Of a DNA stretch of 64,000 bases, positions 28,336-36,630 are shown in pieces; position 1 is the stretch's first letter, and each line of letters opens with the position of its first letter. Source of the stretch: Winogradskyella forsetii (lineage in GTDB: Bacteria; Bacteroidota; Bacteroidia; Flavobacteriales; Flavobacteriaceae); the NCBI RefSeq assembly GCF_013394595.1, contig NZ_CP053348.1:3506501-3570500 (forward strand), written 5' to 3'. The notes below the pieces were generated by a model. That model was not told where the DNA came from. It searched no databases and saw only the letters and a list, made by a program, of their open reading frames with translations. The position numbers were made by a program, and so were the translations under genes.

Positions 28336-29193
28336 TTAACCTCGACCACGACCACTACGATTGCTTCTAAATTCTTTCATTTTTTCAGTAATAGTTTCCT
28401 GATACTCTTTTTTTGTTACTATTTTCCCTTTTTCAGGCGCTTCAATCTCTATTTTATCCTTTGGGTTTAGGACTATTTTAGAACATAGTAATGTTGTATC
28501 GCCTGCACTAACCTCCAAGATTAACCCTGGAAGTCCCCAAAATTCCAATGGGCCATGACCTACAGGAATTTGCGGCGTATACCACGCTTCAACTTCGGTC
28601 ATTGCAATATCTATATTACCAGCGCCTACGTTTGTAGAATCAGCTTCTATTTTTTCAGCGTTTCTCAGTTTACTCCAAGAAAAGTCGTACCATGTAAGCT
28701 CATTTGTGGGAATAGAAGCGGTTGCTTTAAAACATGTATAATCGCCAATTAGTTTTGTTTCTTTTCCCAATTTCCATTCAATCGGTTGCAATTTATCTTT
28801 AACTAAAAAGTTTTTACCATAAAACTCTTGGTTTTGTATTTGCGCATTAGTCTTTACATTTTTATATTGATTACCTGGAACGAAATTTTTCCCCCAAGAA
28901 TCAGTTGCTCCTGACATCGCGTCTAATTTGTCCTCCTCCTTGAAAAACGATTCCGCTTTATTAAAAGTAAGAACATAGGTTTTTTCGAGTCTATTTTTTA
29001 AACGTGCCGCAACTTCCTTTTTTTGCTCTTCACTCATTCTTGCTCCCCAAGTTCCTAAATCCATTTTAGATTTCGAAAAATAATATGCCTGACCTTGAAA
29101 TTCTTGAACATTTTGATGTTCCTTGGATTTAGAGCTAGTCAAAAATCCTAAACTTAACAGAACTATACCGATTTTAAGTAAAATTGATTTCAT
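28336..29193 (-). CDS. GLPGLI-family secreted protein B
   Basis: 285 residues, signal peptide then a short polar stretch. The same order as paralogue A: QGQAYYFSKSKMDL near the N-terminus, YTCFKAT, AWYTPQIPV, GLPGLI at residues 220-225, LLCSKI, and an arginine/glycine-rich end. Sequence similarity to A is high over the whole length, so these are duplicates within the cluster. Function unknown. 112 bp separate it from gene A, enough for a separate promoter. Confidence 0.85.
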   Translation of the reverse strand: MKSILLKIGIVLLSLGFLTSSKSKEHQNVQEFQGQAYYFSKSKMDLGTWGARMSEEQKKEVAARLKNRLEKTYVLTFNKAESFFKEEDKLDAMSGATDSWGKNFVPGNQYKNVKTNAQIQNQEFYGKNFLVKDKLQPIEWKLGKETKLIGDYTCFKATASIPTNELTWYDFSWSKLRNAEKIEADSTNVGAGNIDIAMTEVEAWYTPQIPVGHGPLEFWGLPGLILEVSAGDTTLLCSKIVLNPKDKIEIEAPEKGKIVTKKEYQETITEKMKEFRSNRSGRGRG

Positions 29194-29328
29194 AGTTGAT
29201 GGCGATTAAAATGATTTTGTTTATCAAATATACCTAAAGATTAAACGAAATGCGTCAGTTTACAAAATAATTAACAGCACACTTAGCATTATAATTGCCA
29301 AAACTATTTCATTCTAGTATTTAAAGCT

Positions 29329-30183
29329 TTAGCCTCCAACAGATATTACGATTCCAGAATCCTTAGAACCTTTACGTGGCGCATATCGTTCCATCATTTC
29401 TTTGGCTTTTTTTTCCATAATCTCATCATATTCTTTTTGACTGACTTCTTTCCCTTTAGTTGGTGCTTCAATCTCAATCTTATCTTCTGGATTAATTACA
29501 ATTTTACTACAGATAATAGTTAGTTTTCCATCATGGATTTCTAAAATTAAACCAGGTAAACCTTGATATTTTGCAGGTCCGTTACTTACAGGAATTTGTG
29601 GTGTGTACCAAGCTGTAACAGTGCGTTCCTCCATTTCTGGTTTTTTCTCATTCTCTTCCTCCTCTTCTTTATTGGAATTGCTGCTAAAATTCAGATTGAT
29701 TTTAGGGACTTGCTTAATATAAGTCGCTTTAAAACACAAATATTCACCAATATGTTTGGTTTCGGACTGTAGTTGCCATTCTATATTTGAAATGGAATCT
29801 TTTATCAAAAACTTTTTACCCATCGTTTCCTTTTGATCAATGTAGTTTTGGGTTTGAACATTCTTGTAAAAAATATCAGAACCTCCACCTCCACCGAATG
29901 AAACAATTAAATCACCACCACCAACTTGCGGTTTCGACAACTCCTCTTCCTGTTGGTATATTGATGAGGATTTGTCAAAGGTGAGGTTATAGGTTTTCTG
30001 GAATTGCTTTTTCATCATTTCCATCATTTGGGATTGCATAGCATCGTTTACTTTGGTACTATCCATTTTAATTTCAATTTTTCGTTGGGTCTTGTAAGTG
30101 GCTACTCCTTGAAAATCTTGGGCACTGACCGCAACAGTTAGTGCTGTCAATGCAAAGAATATAATGTTGATTATTATTTTCAT
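29329..30183 (-). CDS. GLPGLI-family secreted protein C
   Basis: 284 residues with a signal peptide ending VSAQ. GLPGLI is at residues 208-213; the two conserved cysteines are in YLCFKAT and IICSKI. A glycine stretch (SFGGGGGSD) and an acidic run replace parts of the linker seen in A and B. The C-terminal tail is lysine-containing and less arginine-rich than in A and B. It starts 10 bp after the small secreted protein gene, so those two are one transcript. Function unknown. Confidence 0.85.
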   Translation of the reverse strand: MKIIINIIFFALTALTVAVSAQDFQGVATYKTQRKIEIKMDSTKVNDAMQSQMMEMMKKQFQKTYNLTFDKSSSIYQQEEELSKPQVGGGDLIVSFGGGGGSDIFYKNVQTQNYIDQKETMGKKFLIKDSISNIEWQLQSETKHIGEYLCFKATYIKQVPKINLNFSSNSNKEEEEENEKKPEMEERTVTAWYTPQIPVSNGPAKYQGLPGLILEIHDGKLTIICSKIVINPEDKIEIEAPTKGKEVSQKEYDEIMEKKAKEMMERYAPRKGSKDSGIVISVGG

Positions 30184-30193
30184 ATTTATTATT

Positions 30194-30565
30194 TTAGTCT
30201 TTATTGTTATAGTAATTGATGGCAGAAGCTCTTAATTTTTCAACTCCTTTTAAAAATACATCAACTTCATTCGAGTTGCCTTCGATCTTGTAAGATAAAT
30301 GCGCTTTTTTACCATTAGACATGGTCTTTCCGTTACAAACAATCTTAAACGACAATGTTTCGTCATCATCTGTTTTTTCTAAAATCTCCTCAATGTCTTC
30401 AACCTCAAATGTTTTTTCAATATCCTCAACAGAATCCACAGTTACTGTGACGGCTACATTTTCTACTTTAGTCGTTTTTTTAACTAACATTCCATTTCCT
30501 GTTTTGATCTGGCTAAATCCAAAAGTTGTGGCTAATACGATGAAACAAGTTACTAAATTTTTCAT
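30194..30565 (-). CDS. Small secreted protein, first gene of the GLPGLI cluster
   Basis: 123 residues with a signal peptide (to FGFSQ). I do not recognise the family. The mature part has a valine-rich, acidic stretch (VTVTVDSVEDIEKTFEVEDIEE) and a hydrophilic end with one cysteine. Position says most: it is the first gene of the minus-strand cluster, 10 bp before GLPGLI C, and divergent from the two-component system with a shared 126-bp promoter region. Confidence 0.7.
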   Translation of the reverse strand: MKNLVTCFIVLATTFGFSQIKTGNGMLVKKTTKVENVAVTVTVDSVEDIEKTFEVEDIEEILEKTDDDETLSFKIVCNGKTMSNGKKAHLSYKIEGNSNEVDVFLKGVEKLRASAINYYNNKD

Positions 30566-30625
30566 GACATAATGGTTTTAATGATTAATACACTACAAAT
30601 ATCAAGAAATTAATTACGGGTTTTA

Positions 30626-30651
30626 GTTAACCAACGTTAACGAGTGTTAAC
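30626..30651. promoter_or_regulatory. Three GTTAAC hexamers at 10-bp spacing
   Basis: Identical hexamers start at 30626, 30636 and 30646, one helical turn apart, in the divergent region between the GLPGLI cluster and the histidine kinase gene. OmpR-type regulators commonly bind direct repeats of this spacing, so the response regulator encoded at 32226-32909 is the obvious candidate; this is inference. Confidence 0.6.
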
Positions 30652-30654
30652 CGA

Positions 30655-30687
30655 TTGAGATTATAACGGTTATATGGCTTACTTTTG
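30655..30687 (+). promoter_or_regulatory. Promoter of the two-component system
   Basis: TTG at 30655-30657 and TACTTTTG at 30680-30687 (22-bp gap). The -7 box ends only 4 bp before the kinase ATG at 30692, so the transcript would be leaderless or nearly so. The GTTAAC repeats lie directly upstream, a position suited to activation. Confidence 0.55.
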
Positions 30688-30691
30688 AAAT

Positions 30692-32233
30692 ATGAATGCG
30701 AATAAATACAGTTGGATTCTTTATACCATAATTGTGGTTATCATTTCAACAATTATTATACAAGTATATTGGAATTATAAAAACTACCAGAGCAACAAGC
30801 AACAGCTCATTAACGATGTGCAAATAAGCCTCGATAAAGCAGTTGATGACTACTACGCTGATTTGGCCGAAAAAACCACCATTGGGTTTTCGTTATCTGG
30901 CGATAGTCAGAAAAATGCATTTAAAGAAGGGAGTAAAATAAGTAATATGCTCTCCAAAATTGACCAGCAAAATAATAAGTTTTCCAACTTAGATTCTTTA
31001 AAAATTGAAAACATAGATGGCATCACAGTATTTAGAGGTCGAGCGGTGGATTCCATGAATGCTACTTACGAAAAGAAAAAGCAGACCATCTCAGTTGATT
31101 CTTTTAAGGCTCAAATTAAATCAATGAAAGCGGCTGTAGAAGATTCTGCAGATATCTCTTCCTTAAAAATATTGACCTCAAAAATAGTAGTCTCCATAAA
31201 GAATGATACACTCGATTTAAAAAAAGTAGACAGCCTAGTCAAAGAAGAGTTTAAGAGAAAAAATATAGATGTAGATTTTTATCTCGATTATAAAGATCCT
31301 AAAAGGAATATAGAATATTCTATAGAGCACGGTGTTATGCCAGAGTTAGACACTAACCCCAAATCGGACAATTACCTACAAACAGATACAAAATCCACCT
31401 TTTTGCCTAAGGGCACCTTTTTGACTATACTTTTTACCAACACCACAAAAACTATATTAAATCGAATACTGGGCGGCATTGTAATCTCCGCATTCTTGGT
31501 TTTGGCAGTAATTAGCTGTTTATTCTATTTGCTTAGGATCATTAAACATCAAAAACAATTGGCCGAAGTTAAAAACGACCTCATCAGTAATATCACTCAC
31601 GAATTTAAGACACCTATTGCCACTATCGGTGTGGCCTTGGAAAGTATGAGCAACTTCAATGCGATACAAGACAAAGAGAAAACCAAAAACTACCTCTCTA
31701 TGTCAACCGATCAATTGACCAAGTTGAATCTTATGGTGGAAAAACTACTTGAGACGGCAACTTTAGATAGCGACAATCTACATCTAAATAAAGAGCAAAT
31801 TAACTTGGTTGAATTGCTGAATTCTTTAGTGACGAGATATAATATGCAATTTTCTGAAAAAGAATTTAAAACCAATTTTAATGTAGAACAGCTTAATATT
31901 GAAGTCGATCCATTTCATTTTGAAAACGCCCTCAACAACATTCTAGATAATGCAACCAAATATGGTGGTCATCTTATTTGCATTGATTTAATTTCGAAAT
32001 TAAATCAAACAGAAATTCATATTTCAGACAACGGAAATACATTAACCAAAGCCAACAAAGACCGCATATTTGAAAAATTCTACCGCATTCCAAAAGGCAA
32101 CACTCACGATGTTAAGGGTTTTGGTATTGGCTTGTATTACACCAAAACCATCATTGACAAACACAATGGTAGCATTGATTTGGATCTAAAAAATCATAAA
32201 ACTAACTTTAAAATCAAAATTCCAAATGGCTGA
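30692..32233 (+). CDS. Sensor histidine kinase
   Basis: 513 residues. One membrane span at about 8-27, a ~230-residue periplasmic sensor region, and a second span at about 252-278. The dimerisation/phosphorylation box NITHEFKTPIATIG has the phospho-accepting His303. ATP-binding motifs are ALNNILDNATKYGG (N box), ISDNGN (G1) and KGFGIGLYYTKTI (G2). It overlaps the response regulator by 8 bp. Divergent from the GLPGLI cluster, which it probably controls; the signal is unknown. Confidence 0.93.
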   Translation: MNANKYSWILYTIIVVIISTIIIQVYWNYKNYQSNKQQLINDVQISLDKAVDDYYADLAEKTTIGFSLSGDSQKNAFKEGSKISNMLSKIDQQNNKFSNLDSLKIENIDGITVFRGRAVDSMNATYEKKKQTISVDSFKAQIKSMKAAVEDSADISSLKILTSKIVVSIKNDTLDLKKVDSLVKEEFKRKNIDVDFYLDYKDPKRNIEYSIEHGVMPELDTNPKSDNYLQTDTKSTFLPKGTFLTILFTNTTKTILNRILGGIVISAFLVLAVISCLFYLLRIIKHQKQLAEVKNDLISNITHEFKTPIATIGVALESMSNFNAIQDKEKTKNYLSMSTDQLTKLNLMVEKLLETATLDSDNLHLNKEQINLVELLNSLVTRYNMQFSEKEFKTNFNVEQLNIEVDPFHFENALNNILDNATKYGGHLICIDLISKLNQTEIHISDNGNTLTKANKDRIFEKFYRIPKGNTHDVKGFGIGLYYTKTIIDKHNGSIDLDLKNHKTNFKIKIPNG

Positions 32234-32909
32234 TAAAATAAAACTATTATTGGCAGAGGACGAAGCTGCTTTAGGTCAAATTATAAAAGAAAGCTTGGAA
32301 ACTCGTGATTTTGAAGTGACACTTTGTGCAAATGGTGAAGTTGATTTCAGCAAATACACCTCAGCACGACCTGAAGTTTTAGTCTTAGACGTTATGATGC
32401 CCAAAAAAGACGGCTTCACATTAGCAAAAGAAATAAGAGCTATTGACGATACCATTCCTATTATATTTTTAACTGCAAAATCACAAACTTCAGATGTGGT
32501 TGAGGGGTTTTCCATAGGTGGAAATGACTATCTTAAAAAACCATTCAGCATGGAAGAGCTGATTGTTAGAGTTCATAATCTAATCGATAGAACCAAAACA
32601 CAAAAAACTTCCGAAACATTAATTATTGGAGCATTCACTTTTGATTTTCCGAAGCAACAATTGAGATTTAAAGAAGAAGCCGTTATTCAACTCACGCATA
32701 GGGAATCGCATTTACTATTTCATTTGATTAAAAATAAAAACCAAGTTTTAGACCGTTCCTTAATATTGAATAAACTTTGGGGAACTGATGATTTTTTTAC
32801 GGCTAGAAGTATGGATGTTTTTATTAGCAAACTTCGCAAAAAACTGAAGAAAGATGAACGTCTTCAAATTATTAATGTTCGCGGGTTTGGGTATAAGTTG
32901 ACTGACTAA
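32226..32909 (+). CDS. OmpR-family response regulator
   Basis: 227 residues. Receiver domain with acidic pocket EDE (residues 11-13), phospho-acceptor Asp55 in LVLDVMMP and the lysine in LTAKS. The C-terminal ~100 residues form a winged-helix DNA-binding domain (QLTHRESHLLFHLIKN, FISKLRKKLK, INVRGFGYKL). The start codon lies inside the kinase gene, so translation is probably coupled. Candidate target: the GTTAAC repeats upstream of its own operon. Confidence 0.94.
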   Translation: MADKIKLLLAEDEAALGQIIKESLETRDFEVTLCANGEVDFSKYTSARPEVLVLDVMMPKKDGFTLAKEIRAIDDTIPIIFLTAKSQTSDVVEGFSIGGNDYLKKPFSMEELIVRVHNLIDRTKTQKTSETLIIGAFTFDFPKQQLRFKEEAVIQLTHRESHLLFHLIKNKNQVLDRSLILNKLWGTDDFFTARSMDVFISKLRKKLKKDERLQIINVRGFGYKLTD

Positions 32910-33018
32910 AATTAAGATATAAACGGGACTTAGGCCTGCTAAGTTTTAAAATCCTACTAGCACTTGAATATAAAGCTGCCACAATTTTCGTATTTTTCAA
33001 GCATATTTCCCCGAAATC

Positions 33019-33813
33019 ATGCAAAAGCTAGTTTATTCGTTTCTTTTTTTTAGTTTATTCTGCTTTTCACAAGAGAACAAACAACGCTATATTTCAGCAA
33101 CTTTAAAAGATTCTATAAAAGTTGAAGCTAAAGCCGTTTTTGGAATTGATACCTTCGAAACCCTTTATTACGCTACCGAAAACAATTCATTTCATAAAAA
33201 AACAAAGGATACCATTATTACCTATGCTAATTTTCAGTTGGGCGAGATTGCATCTGCAAACATATTTAATCCCTTAAAAATAAATCTATTTTACCAAGAT
33301 TTTAATACGGTTGTAATTTTAGATAATCGCTTGGCTGAAATTTCCAAAATTGACTTTAATACGGTTCAACCCTATAAAAATGTATCCTTCGTATCCACAG
33401 GTTTTGACAATACTTTATGGCTTTTTAACCAAGACTTTCAGTATTTGGAATTGTACGATTATAAATCCAGAACAATAAAACTAAAAACTATGCCTGTTCA
33501 GTCTCAAGTCTTGGATTTAAAAAGCGACTATAATTATTGTTACTTACTGACCGAAAATCATCTCTATGTCTATAATTATTTTGGCAGTTTACTTCAAAAA
33601 CTAAAAAACAAAGGCTATGAAAGTTTGGCTTTTAATAAAGCACATTTACTTCTAAAAACCCTTGATAAACTCTATATTTTAGAGAAAAACGAATCTCAAA
33701 TTCAACCTATTGAACATCCAAAAATGTTAATAAATCAGTTTTTGGTAACCAATGAATCGGTGTATATTTACGACGAAAAATTACTACGCCATTACCAACT
33801 AAAAATAGAATAG
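33019..33813 (+). CDS. Secreted protein, probable beta-propeller
   Basis: 264 residues with a signal peptide (to FCFSQ). The mature sequence is a series of beta-strand pairs (TVVILDNRLAEISKI, NTLWLFNQDFQYLELYDY, YCYLLTENHLYVYNYFG, DKLYILEKNES) like blades of a WD/quinoprotein-type propeller. No enzymatic motif. It lies 3 bp before the deoxynucleoside kinase gene, so the two share a transcript, though one product is exported and the other cytoplasmic. Function unknown. Confidence 0.65.
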   Translation: MQKLVYSFLFFSLFCFSQENKQRYISATLKDSIKVEAKAVFGIDTFETLYYATENNSFHKKTKDTIITYANFQLGEIASANIFNPLKINLFYQDFNTVVILDNRLAEISKIDFNTVQPYKNVSFVSTGFDNTLWLFNQDFQYLELYDYKSRTIKLKTMPVQSQVLDLKSDYNYCYLLTENHLYVYNYFGSLLQKLKNKGYESLAFNKAHLLLKTLDKLYILEKNESQIQPIEHPKMLINQFLVTNESVYIYDEKLLRHYQLKIE

Positions 33814-33816
33814 ATT

Positions 33817-34431
33817 ATGCATGTTGCTGTTGCAGGAAATATAGGAGCTGGAAAAACGACGCTCACAAAATTACTGGCCAAACACTTTAAGTGGGAAGCA
33901 CAATTGGAAGACGTCGTTGACAATCCCTATTTAGATGATTTCTACAACCAAATGGAACGTTGGAGCTTCAATTTACAGGTCTATTTCTTAAACAGCAGAT
34001 TTCGCCAGGTGAACCAAATTCACGATAGTGGAAAAGACATCATTCAAGATAGAACCATCTATGAAGATGCTCATATTTTTGCGCCCAACCTACATGCCAT
34101 GGGTTTAATGACCAATCGTGATTTTGAGAATTATTCGTCCTTATTCCAACTCATGGAATCTTTTGTAAAAGGACCGGATTTATTGATTTACTTGCGCAGT
34201 TCTATTCCTAATCTGGTCGCTCAAATACATAAAAGAGGCCGTGATTATGAAAACACCATTAGCATTGATTACTTAAGCCGACTAAACGAACGTTATGAGG
34301 CTTGGATTTCTACTTACGACAAAGGAAATTTGTTGATTATTGATGTAGATAATCTCGATTTTGTCGTCAATCCTGAGGACTTGGGAGACATCATCAATAG
34401 AATTGATGCACAAATTAATGGCTTATTCTAA
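33817..34431 (+). CDS. Deoxynucleoside kinase
   Basis: 204 residues, typical of the bacterial dAdo/dGuo/dCyd kinase family. P-loop GNIGAGKTT at residues 7-15, the DRTIYEDAHIF motif (ERS-type catalytic/lid region) and LIYLRSS. It phosphorylates deoxynucleosides to their monophosphates, a salvage step consistent with the CNT transporter encoded elsewhere in the window. Which nucleoside it prefers cannot be read from the sequence. Confidence 0.92.
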   Translation: MHVAVAGNIGAGKTTLTKLLAKHFKWEAQLEDVVDNPYLDDFYNQMERWSFNLQVYFLNSRFRQVNQIHDSGKDIIQDRTIYEDAHIFAPNLHAMGLMTNRDFENYSSLFQLMESFVKGPDLLIYLRSSIPNLVAQIHKRGRDYENTISIDYLSRLNERYEAWISTYDKGNLLIIDVDNLDFVVNPEDLGDIINRIDAQINGLF

Positions 34432-34471
34432 ACCTTAGCTTTTACCTAACATAATTTCAATTTTATACACT

Positions 34472-34479
34472 TATTTTTG
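34472..34479 (+). promoter_or_regulatory. -7 box for ppk1
   Basis: TATTTTTG matches TAnnTTTG. The predicted transcript would have a leader of about 110 nt before the preferred start at 34597. Confidence 0.45.
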
Positions 34480-34596
34480 CGACCATGAAACACCATAACT
34501 AGTTTTTAACAGTTATGGGAATGGTTATATGGATGTCCCATGCCTTTACTGAGCAAAGTCGAAGTATCACCATTGAAAAACAATAAGCATAAATAC

Positions 34597-36624
34597 ATGA
34601 AATTATACAATTCGAAATTATATCATCGTGATTTATCGTGGTTACGTTTTAACCATCGTGTGTTACAAGAAGTAACCGATAAACGCAATCCTTTATATGA
34701 GCGTATTAAGTTTCTAGCCATATTCTCTTCTAATCTCGATGAGTTTTTTAGGGTGCGCGTGTCTGATATCAGACAAATTAAGTCTATTGACAAAAAACTG
34801 CGAAAAAAACTCATAACAAAACCCAATAAGGTCTTAAAAGAAATTAAAGAACAAGTTCACACACAACAGGAAGAATTTGGCAAAATCTTTAAAAATGAGA
34901 TCATTCCAGATTTAAAAAAAGAAGGCATACACCTTATTGATTATCATGAGTTTTCTGTAACGCAAGAAGCGATTGCCAATACTTATTTTGAAAACACCTT
35001 AAAACCACTTCTTAATCTTGATACGACCTATCATACCCAACCAGATTCTATTTTTGTAGAAAATGAAGCCTCATACCTAACCACCTTAACTGGTGACACA
35101 CTCCAATTGGTTAAAATTCCAGAAAGCGAGCCACGTTTTTTTTCCTTTCCTTCAGAAAACGGAAAACACTACATCACTTTTATTGATGACATCTTAAAAT
35201 ACGGTCTAGGCAAGAGCCATAAAGATGATGATGTTCGATATTATGCACTTAAAATATCTCGTGATGCTGAATTGTATATTGAAGATGAATTCTCTGGCGA
35301 TTTAATGAAAAAGATTAAGGCATCCCTACCAAAAAGAGACAAAGGCCAACCAACACGTGTCTTGATCGATAAGCGGATGCCGGAAGGTTTTCAAAATGTA
35401 CTAAAAGAAGCCTTGGATATTTTTAATGCCGATTTGGTGTTAGGTGGCAGACACCACAATTTTAAGGATTTCTTTTCATTTCCCAATCCCACGGAAAAAG
35501 ATCTGAATTTCAAGGAATTTACGCCGGTTCCACATCCAGTTTTATCTCAGTCAAAGTCTATTTTTGATACCATTGACCAAAAGGATCAATTGCTACACTA
35601 TCCGTATCAGGAATTTGAGCCTGTTATAAATTTGGTAGAAACAGCAGCAGAAGATCCTTCTGTTACCACCATAAAAATGACGTTATACAGACTTGCGGAA
35701 TCATCACGACTAAATACTGCTATTGCCAAAGCTGCCAAAAACGGCAAGGAAGTCATCGTCTTTATTGAAGTAAAAGCACGTTTTGACGAACAAAACAATA
35801 TTAAATGGGGCACTATTTTTGAGAAAAACGGAGCTACCGTAATTTATAGTTATCCAGATATTAAAGTCCATTCCAAAATACTCTATATAGAACGCCAAGT
35901 TGATGGTAAAACAAAACGTTATGCTTATATAAGTACAGGAAATTTTAACGAGAAAACGGCAAAACTTTACACAGATTTTGCTTTAATGACCGCACATAAA
36001 AAAATCACTAAAGACCTGAAAAAAGTGTTTATGGTTCTCCAACGTGTTACGATTGTTCCAAAAACAAAACACCTTTTGGTATCTCCATTTACAACAAGAA
36101 TAACTTTAGAAAATTTAGTAAATCAGGAAATTGAAAATGCCAGAGAAGGAAAGGAAGCTTACATTATATTAAAAATGAATAGCCTCCAAGATGAATCCAT
36201 GATTAATTTGCTCTATAAGGCCAATAATGCCGGTGTGGAAATAAAATTAATAGTAAGAGGTATATGCAGTTTGGTGCCAGGCATAAAGAATCAAAGTGAA
36301 CACATACGAGTCATCAGTATATTAGATCGGTTCTTAGAACATGGACGTGTTTATATTTTTGGGAATGGTGGAGAAGAGAAAATGTATATCGGTTCGGCTG
36401 ATTGGATGACACGGAATTTAAGTCATCGTATCGAGGTTCTGGTGCCTATTTTGGATAAAGATATCCATAAAACCTTACGTCAATTAATCGATATCCAATG
36501 GTCAGATAATGTTAAAGCCCGAATAATAGATGCCGAACAAAAGAATGCATACGTTGAGAATTCTAAAGAGAAAGTAAGAGCACAATATGCCACTTATGAC
36601 TATTTTAAAAATTCAGGTTCTTAG
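34597..36624 (+). CDS. ppk1: Polyphosphate kinase 1
   Basis: 675 residues from the ATG at 34597. This start is preferred over an in-frame ATG at 34540 because homologous proteins begin close to YHRDLSWLRFNHRVLQE and the extra 19 codons look like a dispersed intergenic sequence (ACTGAGCAAAGTCGAAGT). It reversibly polymerises the ATP gamma-phosphate into polyphosphate. The phospholipase-D-like catalytic region shows the phospho-accepting histidine (about His425) in KVHSKILYI and the ISTGNFNEKTA block, with KMTLYRLAESS upstream. Full length. Convergent with the App1-like gene. Confidence 0.94.
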   Translation: MKLYNSKLYHRDLSWLRFNHRVLQEVTDKRNPLYERIKFLAIFSSNLDEFFRVRVSDIRQIKSIDKKLRKKLITKPNKVLKEIKEQVHTQQEEFGKIFKNEIIPDLKKEGIHLIDYHEFSVTQEAIANTYFENTLKPLLNLDTTYHTQPDSIFVENEASYLTTLTGDTLQLVKIPESEPRFFSFPSENGKHYITFIDDILKYGLGKSHKDDDVRYYALKISRDAELYIEDEFSGDLMKKIKASLPKRDKGQPTRVLIDKRMPEGFQNVLKEALDIFNADLVLGGRHHNFKDFFSFPNPTEKDLNFKEFTPVPHPVLSQSKSIFDTIDQKDQLLHYPYQEFEPVINLVETAAEDPSVTTIKMTLYRLAESSRLNTAIAKAAKNGKEVIVFIEVKARFDEQNNIKWGTIFEKNGATVIYSYPDIKVHSKILYIERQVDGKTKRYAYISTGNFNEKTAKLYTDFALMTAHKKITKDLKKVFMVLQRVTIVPKTKHLLVSPFTTRITLENLVNQEIENAREGKEAYIILKMNSLQDESMINLLYKANNAGVEIKLIVRGICSLVPGIKNQSEHIRVISILDRFLEHGRVYIFGNGGEEKMYIGSADWMTRNLSHRIEVLVPILDKDIHKTLRQLIDIQWSDNVKARIIDAEQKNAYVENSKEKVRAQYATYDYFKNSGS

Positions 36625-36630
36625 TCATGC

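Noticed and set aside
34540..34596. Longer N-terminus for ppk1
   Set aside because: The extra 19 codons contain a common flavobacterial intergenic repeat (ACTGAGCAAAGTCGAAGT) and precede the conserved start of the family.
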